From an uncultured Pelagibacteraceae bacterium (GTDB taxonomy: Bacteria > Pseudomonadota > Alphaproteobacteria > Pelagibacterales > Pelagibacteraceae), in assembly GCA_902623305.1 (NCBI GenBank), contig CACNTB010000006.1:1-57547 (forward strand): a stretch of DNA of 57,547 nt. Reading direction: 5' to 3'. How positions within the stretch are numbered: the stretch's first letter is position 1; each line of letters opens with the position of its first letter. The notes beneath the pieces were generated by a model, which was given only the letters and a program-made list of their open reading frames with translations, was not told where the DNA came from and made no database searches. A program made the position numbers and the translations under genes. Below are positions 1 through 9,178 of the stretch, piece by piece.

Positions 1-1353
1 ACCACCAAAACTATGAAATGCCATTGGAACCGGGATAGGCACGTTAATACCAACCATACCTACTTGAATTTTACTTGCAAAAGTTCTGCCTGCATCGCCA
101 TCTCTCGTATAAATACTAACTCCATTTCCGTACTCATGGTCATTAATTAATTTTGCAGCTTCTTCAAAAGTTTTTACTCGAACAACTGATAAGACTGGAC
201 CGAATATTTCTTCTTTATAAATTCTCATATCTTTATTTACATGATCAAATAAGCATCCGCCGATATAGAAACCATTTTCGTAACCTTGAAGTTTTAAACC
301 TCTACCATCAACTACTAGCTTTGCACCTTCCTTGACACCTAAATCAACATAACTTGTAACTTTTTCTAAATGTTCTTTGGTAACCAAAGGGCCCATTTCT
401 GATCCTTTATCCATTCCTGGACCAACTTTTAAAGCTTCAGCTTTTTTTGATAATCTTGATACAAGTTCATCACCAATATCTCCAACCGCAACTGCAACTG
501 ATTGAGCCATACATCTTTCTCCAGCTGAACCATAAGCAGCACCCATTAAACCATTTACTGCTCCATCTAAATCACAATCTGGCATTACAACTAAATGATT
601 TTTAGCTCCACCTAAAGCTTGAACTCTTTTTTCATTTTTAGCTGAATTTTCGTATATATATTTTGCGATAGGAGTGGAACCCACAAAACTAACGGCTTTA
701 ATATCTTTGTTTTCTAAAATTGCATCAACAGCTTCTTTGTCCCCATTTATTACGTTAAACACTCCGTCTGGAAGACCGGCTTCAGAGAGTAATTCGGCTA
801 ATCTCAAGGGGCAGGACGGATCTTTTTCTGAAGGTTTAAGAATAAAAGTATTCCCACAAGCTATTGCTATAGGAAACATCCACATTGGTACCATTGCAGG
901 AAAATTAAATGGAGTAATTCCTGCAACCACACCTAGTGGCTGTCTCATAGAATAACTATCAACATCTGTACCTACATTTTCTGAATACTCTCCTTTTAAC
1001 AAATGCGGAATTCCACAAGCAAATTCTACTACCTCTAATCCTCTTGTTAAAGATCCTTTTGCATCCTCATAAACTTTTCCATGTTCTGAGACAATCAATT
1101 TTGTGAGCTCTTCAGAATTTTTTTCAACTAACTCTTTAAACTTGAAAATTATTCTTGCTCTTTGAAGTGAAGGCTTTAGAGACCAAGTTTCAAATGCTTT
1201 TTTTGCTATTTCAACAGCGCTATCCAAGTCACTCTTGCTTGCAAGTCGTACTTCGGTATCTTGCTCTCCAGTAGCTGGATTAAACACTTTTCCATTTCTA
1301 AGTGATGAACCTGGAATTATTTTTCCATTTACAAAGTGTTCAATTAGTTTCAT
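1..1353 (-). CDS. mmsA: Methylmalonate-semialdehyde dehydrogenase (CoA-acylating), 3' end cut by window
   Basis: This gene is open to the window edge, with 451 codons visible of a family that is usually about 500. The product oxidises methylmalonate semialdehyde (valine catabolism) and malonate semialdehyde to acyl-CoA with NAD+. The translation shows the aldehyde dehydrogenase fold: ITPFNFPAMVPMWMFP, the NAD-binding loop FVGSTPIAKYIYE, and the catalytic cysteine near residue 281 in GERCMAQS, which is the MMSDH form of the motif. KEEIFGPVLSVVR and the start of the C-terminal GMVGINVPIPVPMAFHSFGG segment also fit. The start is the ATG at 1353, giving MKLIEHFVNGK. It lies 39 bases downstream of sdhB on the same strand. 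A 3-hydroxyisobutyrate dehydrogenase-like gene at 39341 could supply its substrate. The family is certain; the truncation is only the window border. Confidence 0.93.
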   Translation of the reverse strand, partial: MKLIEHFVNGKIIPGSSLRNGKVFNPATGEQDTEVRLASKSDLDSAVEIAKKAFETWSLKPSLQRARIIFKFKELVEKNSEELTKLIVSEHGKVYEDAKGSLTRGLEVVEFACGIPHLLKGEYSENVGTDVDSYSMRQPLGVVAGITPFNFPAMVPMWMFPIAIACGNTFILKPSEKDPSCPLRLAELLSEAGLPDGVFNVINGDKEAVDAILENKDIKAVSFVGSTPIAKYIYENSAKNEKRVQALGGAKNHLVVMPDCDLDGAVNGLMGAAYGSAGERCMAQSVAVAVGDIGDELVSRLSKKAEALKVGPGMDKGSEMGPLVTKEHLEKVTSYVDLGVKEGAKLVVDGRGLKLQGYENGFYIGGCLFDHVNKDMRIYKEEIFGPVLSVVRVKTFEEAAKLINDHEYGNGVSIYTRDGDAGRTFASKIQVGMVGINVPIPVPMAFHSFGG

Positions 1354-1392
1354 GAATAAGGTTTATTAAAGCAAAATTCTTGTTTAGTCTAT

Positions 1393-2172
1393 TTAAACAT
1401 TAGCTGTTGCTAACATTTTTTTTATTTCTGCGATAGCTTTTGCAGGATTTAAGCCTTTAGGGCATGCACTTGTACAATTTAAAATCGTATGACACCTGTA
1501 AAGTTTTAATTCATCTGCAACTTTTTTTAATCTCTGTTTTCTATCTTCGTCTCTACTGTCGATTATCCATCTATAAGCTTGTAAGAGAACTGCTGGACCT
1601 AAATATTTATCACCATTCCACCAATAGCTTGGACATGATGTAGAACAACATGCACACATAATACATTCGTATGCGCCATCTAATTTTGCTCTATCATCTT
1701 TAGATTGATAAATTTCATTTGTTTGTCTCGTTGAATTATTTTTTAACCAAGGTTCAATTGATTGATATTGTTTATATAGGCCATCTAAATCCCCTATTAA
1801 ATCTTTTTTAACTTTTAAATGTGGTAAAGGATAAATGTCGATGTCACCGTCAATTTCTGCATGAGATTTTGTACAAGCAAGCCCATTTTTTCCTCCCATA
1901 TTCATAGCACATGAGCCACAAACTCCATGAGCGCAAGAACGTCTATAAGCTAATGTCGGATCAATTTCATTTTTAATTTTATTTAAAATATCCAATACTT
2001 TAGATGGACAATTATCCATATCAACTTCATAAGTATCTATTCTTGGGTTTTCCTCAGTTGATGGATCCCATCTATATACATTAACTTTTCTAATATTTTT
2101 AGAACCAGTTTTATCTTGAAAGTATTTGCCCTTTTTAACTTCTGAGTTCTTGGGCAAACTAATTTGAACCAT
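1393..2172 (-). CDS. sdhB: Succinate dehydrogenase iron-sulfur subunit
   Basis: This is the iron-sulfur subunit of complex II. It carries electrons from the SdhA flavin to the membrane quinone site. All three cluster motifs are visible: the [2Fe-2S] cysteines in [18 protein letters not shown], the [4Fe-4S] set in [16 protein letters not shown], and the [3Fe-4S] set in [17 protein letters not shown]. The length of 259 residues is normal for the family. The start codon overlaps the last base of the sdhA stop, so the two are translationally coupled. It is the last gene of sdhCDAB in transcription order. Confidence 0.98.
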   Translation of the reverse strand: MVQISLPKNSEVKKGKYFQDKTGSKNIRKVNVYRWDPSTEENPRIDTYEVDMDNCPSKVLDILNKIKNEIDPTLAYRRSCAHGVCGSCAMNMGGKNGLACTKSHAEIDGDIDIYPLPHLKVKKDLIGDLDGLYKQYQSIEPWLKNNSTRQTNEIYQSKDDRAKLDGAYECIMCACCSTSCPSYWWNGDKYLGPAVLLQAYRWIIDSRDEDRKQRLKKVADELKLYRCHTILNCTSACPKGLNPAKAIAEIKKMLATANV

Positions 2173-3947
2173 TAATATACTCTCTCTTGAGGTGGGAAAT
2201 ATTGAACTTCATTTGTTAATGTTGACTTATGAACCTCTCTATAACTTATTTTAGTATTTTTTCCATCACACCAAGCTAGTGTATGTTGCATATATTTTAC
2301 ATCATCTCTTTTAGGGTAATCGTCCCTTGCATGTGCACCTCTGCTTTCTTTTCTATGATAAGCTGAGTCTACGGTTGTTACAGCTTGTCTAATTAAATTA
2401 TCAAATTCCAAGGTTTCGACTAAATCTGTATTAAATACCAAAGATCTATCTTTAACAGATATAGAGTCCATGCCATCATAGGTTTTTCTAATATCCTCGA
2501 CACCTTCTTTCAAATTTTTTTCTGTTCTAAATACAGCACACTTTGATTGCATAGTTTTTTGCATTGAAAGTCTTAATTCTGCAGTGCTATTATTTCCATT
2601 AGCATTTCTTAATTTATCAAACCTATCTAAACATTTTTGAGTTTCAGCCTCAGGGATTTCTTCATGTGGTGTTCCTTTTTTTATTAATTCAGCAGCTCTC
2701 TTTGCTGCTGCTCTTCCAAATACTACTAGATCAATTAATGAATTAGATCCAAGTCTATTTGCACCATGAACAGAAACACATGCTGCTTCACCAATAGCCA
2801 TTAATCCAGGCACAGTTTTTTCTGAGCCATTAACAGTTAATACCTCTGCTTTATAATTTGTAGGAATACCTCCCATATTATAATGAACTGTTGGTACGAC
2901 TGGAATTGGTTCTTTTGTGATATCTACATTTGCAAATAATCTTGCAGCCTCTGTTATTCCTGGCAACCTGCTTTCAATAATTTCTTTATCTAGATGATTT
3001 AAATTTAAATGGACATGATCTTGTTCTTTTCCAACTCCTCTTCCCTCATTAATTTCAATTGACATTGACCTGCTAACTACATCTCGGGATGCCAAATCTT
3101 TTGCGTTTGGAGCATACCTTTCCATAAACCTCTCACCTTTAGAGTTTGTAAGATATCCTCCTTCTCCTCGTGCACCTTCTGTTATTAAAGTACCATGGCC
3201 ATATATACCAGTAGGGTGGAATTGTACAAATTCCATATCTTGTAATGGCAGACCTGCTCTTAAAACCATTGCGTTACCATCACCTGTACATGTATGTGCA
3301 GATGTTGCAGAATAATAAACTTTTCCATATCCACCAGTTGCAATAATCACTGTGTGTGCTCTAAATCTGTGTATAGTCCCATCATTTAAATTCCAAGCAA
3401 TCAATCCTTTGCACTCACCATTTTTCATAAGCAAATCTAACGCGAAATATTCTATAAAAAATTCTGTGTTGTGTTTTAAGGCTTGACCATAAAGTGTATG
3501 CAAAATTGCATGACCAGTTCTATCTGCCGCTGCACAAGTTCTTTGAACAATCCCATTACCATAATTTTTTGTCATACCACCAAACGGTCTTTGATATATT
3601 TTTCCCTCTTCAGTTCTGCTAAATGGAACTCCATATTGTTCTAATTCTAATACAGCTTTTGGCGCCTCTTTACACAAATACTCAATGCTATCTTGGTCAC
3701 CTAACCAATCGGCACCTTTTACAGTATCATACATGTGCCATCTCCAATCGTCTTCACCCATATTTCCTAGAGATGCTGAAATACCGCCTTGTGCAGCTGA
3801 TGTATGACTTCTAGTTGGAAATACTTTTGAAATACAAGCTGTTTTTAATCCAGCTTCACTCAGCCCTACAGCTGCTCTTAATCCAGAGCCTCCAGCTCCG
3901 AGTACAACAACATCGTACTCATGATCTATGATATTATATTCTTTCAT
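2172..3947 (-). CDS. sdhA: Succinate dehydrogenase flavoprotein subunit
   Basis: This is the catalytic flavoprotein of complex II and oxidises succinate to fumarate in the TCA cycle. The N-terminal Rossmann motif [17 protein letters not shown] binds FAD, and SHTSAAQGG holds the histidine that carries covalent FAD in this family. The substrate and active-site segments [26 protein letters not shown] and [12 protein letters not shown] are present, as is [11 protein letters not shown]. At 591 residues it is close to the usual SdhA length. It overlaps sdhD by four bases (ATGA type) and sdhB by one base, so the complex is made from a tightly coupled operon. Confidence 0.98.
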   Translation of the reverse strand: MKEYNIIDHEYDVVVLGAGGSGLRAAVGLSEAGLKTACISKVFPTRSHTSAAQGGISASLGNMGEDDWRWHMYDTVKGADWLGDQDSIEYLCKEAPKAVLELEQYGVPFSRTEEGKIYQRPFGGMTKNYGNGIVQRTCAAADRTGHAILHTLYGQALKHNTEFFIEYFALDLLMKNGECKGLIAWNLNDGTIHRFRAHTVIIATGGYGKVYYSATSAHTCTGDGNAMVLRAGLPLQDMEFVQFHPTGIYGHGTLITEGARGEGGYLTNSKGERFMERYAPNAKDLASRDVVSRSMSIEINEGRGVGKEQDHVHLNLNHLDKEIIESRLPGITEAARLFANVDITKEPIPVVPTVHYNMGGIPTNYKAEVLTVNGSEKTVPGLMAIGEAACVSVHGANRLGSNSLIDLVVFGRAAAKRAAELIKKGTPHEEIPEAETQKCLDRFDKLRNANGNNSTAELRLSMQKTMQSKCAVFRTEKNLKEGVEDIRKTYDGMDSISVKDRSLVFNTDLVETLEFDNLIRQAVTTVDSAYHRKESRGAHARDDYPKRDDVKYMQHTLAWCDGKNTKISYREVHKSTLTNEVQYFPPQERVY

Positions 3948-4273
3948 GTACCTAAGTTAGATATTACAATAATTGTAATTATAGGAATTACTATAGCAAA
4001 AAAATTAAGCGCTTTGTTTGCGGCATTTTTGATTTTTTCGTCTTTAATATAGTCCTCAAAAACCTCACTTATACTCAAAGCTGAAAAAAAATAAGAAAAT
4101 ACTAAAAATAACCCTATTAAAATTTTAGTTGGTTGAGCCGTTAAAAATTCAACTATTTCAACATATGTTTTGTCATAAAAGTTTACTAAATTTACTATAA
4201 ACCAAAACATCAGAGGTAATAAAATTACTGAACTTATTCTTAAAAAAATCCATTTTTTTGTTGCAGGTAACAT
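3944..4273 (-). CDS. sdhD: Succinate dehydrogenase membrane anchor subunit SdhD, histidine-free
   Basis: This is a small membrane anchor of complex II with 109 residues and three hydrophobic segments. It is identified by position between sdhC and sdhA and by the conserved [12 protein letters not shown] segment, which corresponds to the quinone-site Asp-Tyr of SdhD. The protein contains no histidine at all. In E. coli SdhD a histidine eleven residues before that Asp is one heme b ligand, and here the position is Phe. The start overlaps the sdhC stop by one base. The sequence is otherwise poorly conserved, as is usual for this subunit. Confidence 0.9.
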   Translation of the reverse strand: MLPATKKWIFLRISSVILLPLMFWFIVNLVNFYDKTYVEIVEFLTAQPTKILIGLFLVFSYFFSALSISEVFEDYIKDEKIKNAANKALNFFAIVIPIITIIVISNLGT

Positions 4274-4653
4274 TATACAAAACCTCTCCCAAATAAAAAA
4301 ATTAATATAGTTAAAATTATTGATCCAAAAATAACAAGTAGTCCAGTAACTTTTGTTTTTTGTAACTCAAATCCATAACCATAATCCATAATTAAATGTC
4401 TTATCTCACTTAACATTTGAAAACTGAATGACCAAGTTATACTAATCAAAATGAATTTTCCTAAAAATGTTTCTAAAAAGTTATTTATTATTTGATAGTT
4501 GCTTTCGCCTAAAAGCATATAAGCAAACCAGAAGCAAATTAAAGTAATTGCAAAAAAATTTATTATTCCTGTAATTCTATGTGAAATGGATACCAAAGAA
4601 GAAATATGCCATTTATAAATTTGTATATGTGGTGATAAAGGTCTATTTTCCAT
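4273..4653 (-). CDS. sdhC: Succinate dehydrogenase cytochrome b556 subunit
   Basis: This is the larger membrane anchor of complex II and a heme b and quinone-site protein. It starts with the family signature RPLSPHIQIYKWHISSLVSI. Next comes SHRITGIINFF, which contains the Ser and Arg that line the quinone site, and then SEIRHLIMDYGYG, whose histidine is the expected axial heme ligand. Three membrane segments fit the 126-residue length. It is the first gene of the sdhCDAB block, but only four bases follow the asd stop, so transcription probably enters from upstream. Confidence 0.96.
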   Translation of the reverse strand: MENRPLSPHIQIYKWHISSLVSISHRITGIINFFAITLICFWFAYMLLGESNYQIINNFLETFLGKFILISITWSFSFQMLSEIRHLIMDYGYGFELQKTKVTGLLVIFGSIILTILIFLFGRGFV

Positions 4654-4657
4654 TTCC

Positions 4658-5653
4658 TTAATTTGATTTAATTATTGTTTCTGCAATTTCAACAGAATTA
4701 AGTGCAGCACCTCTTAATAGGTTATCAGAAACTATCCATAAATTTAAAGAATTAGGATTTGTTTTGTCTTCTCTAATTCTAGATATGTAAGTTTCATTGC
4801 TCCCTGTCGCTTCAATTGGAGTGCTATAGCCACCGTTTTCCCTTTTATCAATAACCACACATCCTTCCGCATTATTAAGTGCATTTCTAACTTTTTCTAA
4901 ATTATATGGTTTTTCAAACTCAATATTTACAGCTTCAGAATGTGATACTAGAACTGGAATTCTTACACATGTTGCCGTAAGTTCAATTTTATTATCTAAA
5001 ATTTTTTTTGTTTCATTCGCCATTTTTAATTCTTCTTTTGTATAACCATCATCAGCAAATACATCTATGTGAGGAATGATATTAAATGCAATTTGTTTGG
5101 TAAAATTTTTTGACTCTATTTTTTTTCCTTCTAAGTATAATTTAGTTTGTTCAATTAATTCATCCATTGGAGCCTTTCCACCCCCTGAAACAGACTGATA
5201 AGTTGAAACCACAACTCTTTTTATTTTAAATAAATCATGAAGTGGTTTAAGTGCAATAACAAGTTGTGCAGTTGAACAGTTTGGATTTGCTACTATATTT
5301 TTTTTCATTTTTTTTATATCAGATCCATTTACCTGTGGAACAATAAGAGGAACTTCTGGATCCATTCTAAAAAAACTTGAATTATCAATTACTATAGTAT
5401 TTTTAGCTGCATTTTCTGCATACTTTTCTGCAATTTTTCCTCCAGCTGCAAAAAAAGTTATGTTTGCTTTTGAAAAATCATAGTTTTCTAAATTTTCAAT
5501 TTCATATTCTTTGTCTCTAAATTTGATTTTTTTTCCTGCACTATTTTCTGATGCAACTAAATACAAGTTATCAAACTTAAAATTTTTTTTATCAAAAACC
5601 TCAAGAGTTTTTCTTCCTACATTACCTGTTGCACCTACTATAGCTATGTTCAT
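4658..5653 (-). CDS. asd: Aspartate-semialdehyde dehydrogenase
   Basis: The product reduces aspartyl phosphate to aspartate semialdehyde with NADPH. This step feeds the lysine/diaminopimelate, threonine and methionine pathways. The N-terminal GATGNVGRKTLEVF binds NADP, and the catalytic cysteine is residue 126 in NPNCSTAQLV. The RIPVLVSHSEAVNIEFE segment carries the expected active-site histidine. At 331 residues the length is typical. It shares the window with dapF, another gene of diaminopimelate synthesis, but sits here between dmdA (17 bases upstream) and sdhC (four bases downstream). Confidence 0.97.
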   Translation of the reverse strand: MNIAIVGATGNVGRKTLEVFDKKNFKFDNLYLVASENSAGKKIKFRDKEYEIENLENYDFSKANITFFAAGGKIAEKYAENAAKNTIVIDNSSFFRMDPEVPLIVPQVNGSDIKKMKKNIVANPNCSTAQLVIALKPLHDLFKIKRVVVSTYQSVSGGGKAPMDELIEQTKLYLEGKKIESKNFTKQIAFNIIPHIDVFADDGYTKEELKMANETKKILDNKIELTATCVRIPVLVSHSEAVNIEFEKPYNLEKVRNALNNAEGCVVIDKRENGGYSTPIEATGSNETYISRIREDKTNPNSLNLWIVSDNLLRGAALNSVEIAETIIKSN

Positions 5654-5670
5654 TTTTTAGAACTTTTATA

Positions 5671-6780
5671 CTAAATAAAAGGTAAATCGCAAACTTTACC
5701 GGTGCAATTTTCGCTATTTATCTTAGCTTTTACGTCTTGATCAGTATTCCAGTAGTCTTTTTTCATCATGGCGATACCAATAACTTTTTTAAAATGTGGC
5801 GAATAACAGGCTGATCTCAATTCTCCTATTATTTTATTATCTTGATCGGTAAGATTCAACGAGCCTGTAAGACTAATTTTATCTGTATCAAACTTTACCC
5901 CCATTAGTTTTTTTCTAATTCCATCTGATTTGACTTGTTTTAGTTTTTCTTTTCCTAAAAAATCAATATCACTATCTATATTAATGTATTTATCAAATCC
6001 ACACTCATATGGATTATCTCCATTGTCCATATCATTTCCATATGAAAGTAACCCACTTTCAATTCTTTCAATTAAATTAGGACATCCTGGTTTAATATTA
6101 AATTCTTTTCCTATTTCAAAAAGATGATCATATAATTTTAATCCTGAGTCATTATGCTCAACATAAATTTCATAACCACCTTGTTTAGACCACCCAGATC
6201 TTGCAATTAAATGTTTATCACCACCAAATTCGAAATAATCAAAACCAAAGAATTTTAAATTTACAATCTTATCTCCAAAAACTTTTTCCATTAGATTAAA
6301 TGACTTTGGGCCTTGTACTGCCATTATATCAACATCAGGTTCAATAATTTTAACATCAAATTTATTTCCTATTGCTAATCCTTTAGCAAACAATATTACA
6401 TCTGAGTCAGCAAGAGAAACCCACCATTTGTTTTCGTTTAATCTCAAGACTACTGGATCATTAATGAGCCCTCCATTATCGTCAATTATTGGACAATAAT
6501 AACATCTTCCATCTTTTGATTTTGATAAATCTCTACAGGTCATTAATTGAACTAATTTTGCAGAATCTTTTCCTGAAATTTCTACCTGTCTTTCTGCGGC
6601 AACATCCCATACCTGTACATGCTCTTTTAGATGATGGTAAGAGTCTTCCAGTGTACCAAATGCAGCAGGGAGCAGCATATGATTGTATATGGTGTAAGCT
6701 GTAACACCTTGTTTTTCTATTCTTGAAGTATAAGGAGTACCTCTAAGTCTTCTTGATTTTGCTATTGAAAAAGTTTTCAT
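5671..6780 (-). CDS. dmdA: Dimethylsulfoniopropionate (DMSP) demethylase
   Basis: The enzyme transfers a methyl group from DMSP to tetrahydrofolate, giving methylmercaptopropionate. It belongs to the GcvT aminomethyltransferase fold. The 369-residue length and the segments VYNHMLLP-like ([11 protein letters not shown]), [19 protein letters not shown] and [15 protein letters not shown] match what I remember of Ca. Pelagibacter DmdA. Tyr95, Ser122, Trp197, Glu204 and Tyr206, which I recall as active-site residues in that structure, fall at the same numbers here. The start is ATG with [13 protein letters not shown]. Its first four bases overlap the end of the preceding hydrolase gene. The neighbours are the other DMSP demethylation-pathway genes, which confirms the assignment over a generic GcvT paralogue. 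Confidence 0.96.
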   Translation of the reverse strand: MKTFSIAKSRRLRGTPYTSRIEKQGVTAYTIYNHMLLPAAFGTLEDSYHHLKEHVQVWDVAAERQVEISGKDSAKLVQLMTCRDLSKSKDGRCYYCPIIDDNGGLINDPVVLRLNENKWWVSLADSDVILFAKGLAIGNKFDVKIIEPDVDIMAVQGPKSFNLMEKVFGDKIVNLKFFGFDYFEFGGDKHLIARSGWSKQGGYEIYVEHNDSGLKLYDHLFEIGKEFNIKPGCPNLIERIESGLLSYGNDMDNGDNPYECGFDKYINIDSDIDFLGKEKLKQVKSDGIRKKLMGVKFDTDKISLTGSLNLTDQDNKIIGELRSACYSPHFKKVIGIAMMKKDYWNTDQDVKAKINSENCTGKVCDLPFI

Positions 6781-7553
6781 TTATTTAAAAATTCTAAAAC
6801 CTTGTCTCTCATTTCAAATGCTTTTTCAATCATAATCATATGACCACATCCTTCAATTATGTGTACTGTTGGATTTTTGACTAAATTAGAAAATTTCTTA
6901 CCTGCTTCTAAATTTACCATTTTATCTAAGGATCCAAAAATAAATAAAGATGGGCATTCTATTGATTTTGCTGCGTCAGTTCCATTTTTATAATTATTAC
7001 AAGCAACAAGGTCGACTGCCAATATTTCTCTAATATCTCTTGGAGACTGAATAATTTTTTCTACAGGATTACCTCCAATGAATTTTTTTGATCCTTCATA
7101 TCCCCATTTCATCATTAATCTGACTGCATCAGAATCACCATTTTTTGCTAAATCAATTAAATCTGAATGAACTGGCATTTTATTTGAACCACCAATAAAT
7201 ACTATTTTTTTCAATCTATTTTTATATTTCGATGCGTACTCAAGTATCTCCAGGCATCCCTGAGAATGTCCAACTAAAGTCAATTTTTTTAAATTTAATG
7301 AGATAAATACTTGTTCTAACCAATCAGCAATTTTTTCAATTGTGTCTAGACAAGGACCATCAGAATTTCCATGGCCTGGTAAATCTACAGACAAAACATT
7401 AAAATTTTTATTAGAAAAAAATTGTTCTGTTAAAGACCATACTATGTGGGAAAGACCACTTCCGTGAAGAAATACAATAGTCTCTTTACCCAGATCTATT
7501 CCCTGTCCAGCATCTGAGGCATGGATGTTTTTATTTTCAATCTGAAAAATCAA
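6777..7553 (-). CDS. Alpha/beta hydrolase of the DMSP demethylation operon
   Basis: This 258-residue soluble alpha/beta hydrolase has no signal peptide. The oxyanion strand [12 protein letters not shown] and the nucleophile elbow GHSQGC (Ser97) are clear. Asp210 in GSLDKMVN and His238 in GCGHMIMIE complete the triad. It is encoded between dmdB and dmdA, seven bases after dmdB and overlapping dmdA by four bases, so coupled translation with dmdA is likely. The family includes esterases, lipases, thioesterases and C-C hydrolases, so the substrate cannot be read from the sequence. Its place suggests a role with methylmercaptopropionyl-CoA or a later intermediate, but that is inference. Confidence 0.88.
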   Translation of the reverse strand: MIFQIENKNIHASDAGQGIDLGKETIVFLHGSGLSHIVWSLTEQFFSNKNFNVLSVDLPGHGNSDGPCLDTIEKIADWLEQVFISLNLKKLTLVGHSQGCLEILEYASKYKNRLKKIVFIGGSNKMPVHSDLIDLAKNGDSDAVRLMMKWGYEGSKKFIGGNPVEKIIQSPRDIREILAVDLVACNNYKNGTDAAKSIECPSLFIFGSLDKMVNLEAGKKFSNLVKNPTVHIIEGCGHMIMIEKAFEMRDKVLEFLNK

Positions 7554-7559
7554 AATTAC

Positions 7560-9176
7560 CTAAACTTGTTTTCTTAATTCAAATTTTTGTATTTTTCCTG
7601 TTGAAGTTTTTGGCAGTTCACAAAAAATAACTTTTTTTGGAACTTTAAAACCTGCCAATGTCTCTTTACAAAAATCAATTAATTCTTTTTCGCTAACTGG
7701 TTTATCTTTGACTACTTCAATAAATGCACATGGTACTTCTCCCCATTTTTCATCAGGTTTTGCAACAACTGCAGCAATAGAAACAGATGGATGTTTAGAA
7801 AGAGTATTCTCAATTTCAATTGAAGAAATATTTTCTCCACCAGAAATAATTATATCTTTTGATCTATCCTGAATTTTTATGTATCCATCAGGATGCATTA
7901 CAGCTAAATCGCCACTATGAAACCATCCATCTTTCATAGCTTTATCAGTTGCATCTTTATCTTTAAAATATCCTTTCATTACAACATTTCCTCTAATCAT
8001 AATTTCACCAATTGTCTTTCCATCTTTAGGGACTTCCTTCATTGTTTCAGGATCTAAAATAGTTACTCCTTCAGTGTTTGGATATTTGACACCTTGTCTT
8101 GCTTTAATTTCATTTTGCTTCTCTTCATCAAAATCATTCCACTCATCATTCCAAGCACACTGAGTAACATGCCCGTAAGTTTCTGTTAAACCGTATACAT
8201 GCATTACTTCGAAACCAAGAGCTTTCATTTTCTTAAAAATTATACTTGGAGGAGGAGCTCCAGCAGTTAGCACATAAACTTTTTGTTTTAATTTTTTTTG
8301 ATCGCTCTCAGGTGCTCCAGTAATCATATTTAACACTATTGGTGCACCACCAAAGTGTGTAATTTGATATTTATCAATTAGTTCAAAAATTTTTTTAATA
8401 TCTATATTTCTTAAACAAATTGTTCGACCATTTAGCATTGGAACTGTCCACGGATAACACCAACCATTACAATGAAACATTGGAACAACTGTCAAAAAAT
8501 TTAATCTGTTTGGCATATTCCAGGCTACTGAGCTTCCTGTTGACATTAAATATGCTCCTCTATGATGATATACTACACCCTTTGGATTTCCTGTAGTTCC
8601 TGATGTATAGCTCAATGATATTGCTTGCCACTCATCTTCTGGCATTTCCCATTGAAAATTTTCATCACCTGTATTTAAAAAACTCTCGTATTCTAAGTCT
8701 CCAATTTTTTCTAATTTAGACTGATCAGCATATTCATCATTAATGTCAATTATAGTAATTTTCTTATTTAGAGATTTTAATGCTTTTTGTACTTCCCCAT
8801 GTAATTGTCTATCTACTACAAGCACTTTTGCTTCACTATGATCCAAAATGTAAGAAATTGTTTTAGCATCTAATCTTATATTTATAGTATTAATAACTGC
8901 ACCCGTCATTGGCACTGAGTAATGTGCTTCAAAAATTTCTGGTGTATTAAATGCCAAGAATGAAACTGTATCGCCTTTTTTAACGCCTATTTTTGACAAT
9001 GCGCTAGCAAATTTTACAACTCTTTTATAAACTTCTTCCCAAGTGTATTTTCTATCCTCATATATTAAAGCTTCATAATTTGGATAAATTTCTTTTGCTC
9101 TTTTTAAAAATGTTAATGGAGTTAGCGGTACGTGATTAGCTTTATTTTTATCTAAATTTGTATCGTAATGGCTCAT
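7560..9176 (-). CDS. dmdB: Methylmercaptopropionyl-CoA ligase (acyl-CoA synthetase)
   Basis: This adenylate-forming acyl-CoA synthetase is predicted to activate methylmercaptopropionate to its CoA thioester, the second step of DMSP demethylation. The P-loop-like motif YTSGTTGNPKGVVYHH, the VYGLTETYGH segment, GWFHSGDLAV and the C-terminal catalytic lysine (about Lys528, in KTSTGKIQKFELR) are intact. At 538 residues it is normal for the medium-chain family. The family alone fits many acyl-CoA ligases. The DmdB call rests on its position between dmdC and dmdA. It is separated from dmdC by two bases. Confidence 0.9.
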   Translation of the reverse strand: MSHYDTNLDKNKANHVPLTPLTFLKRAKEIYPNYEALIYEDRKYTWEEVYKRVVKFASALSKIGVKKGDTVSFLAFNTPEIFEAHYSVPMTGAVINTINIRLDAKTISYILDHSEAKVLVVDRQLHGEVQKALKSLNKKITIIDINDEYADQSKLEKIGDLEYESFLNTGDENFQWEMPEDEWQAISLSYTSGTTGNPKGVVYHHRGAYLMSTGSSVAWNMPNRLNFLTVVPMFHCNGWCYPWTVPMLNGRTICLRNIDIKKIFELIDKYQITHFGGAPIVLNMITGAPESDQKKLKQKVYVLTAGAPPPSIIFKKMKALGFEVMHVYGLTETYGHVTQCAWNDEWNDFDEEKQNEIKARQGVKYPNTEGVTILDPETMKEVPKDGKTIGEIMIRGNVVMKGYFKDKDATDKAMKDGWFHSGDLAVMHPDGYIKIQDRSKDIIISGGENISSIEIENTLSKHPSVSIAAVVAKPDEKWGEVPCAFIEVVKDKPVSEKELIDFCKETLAGFKVPKKVIFCELPKTSTGKIQKFELRKQV

Positions 9177-9178
9177 TC

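Noticed and set aside
674..955. Plus-strand open frame of 93 codons
   Set aside because: It lies opposite the mmsA coding sequence, which has strong family motifs in the other strand.
5671..6780. Glycine cleavage T protein (GcvT)
   Set aside because: Same fold, but the length, the residues at 95, 122, 197, 204 and 206, and the neighbouring dmdB and dmdC genes favour DmdA.
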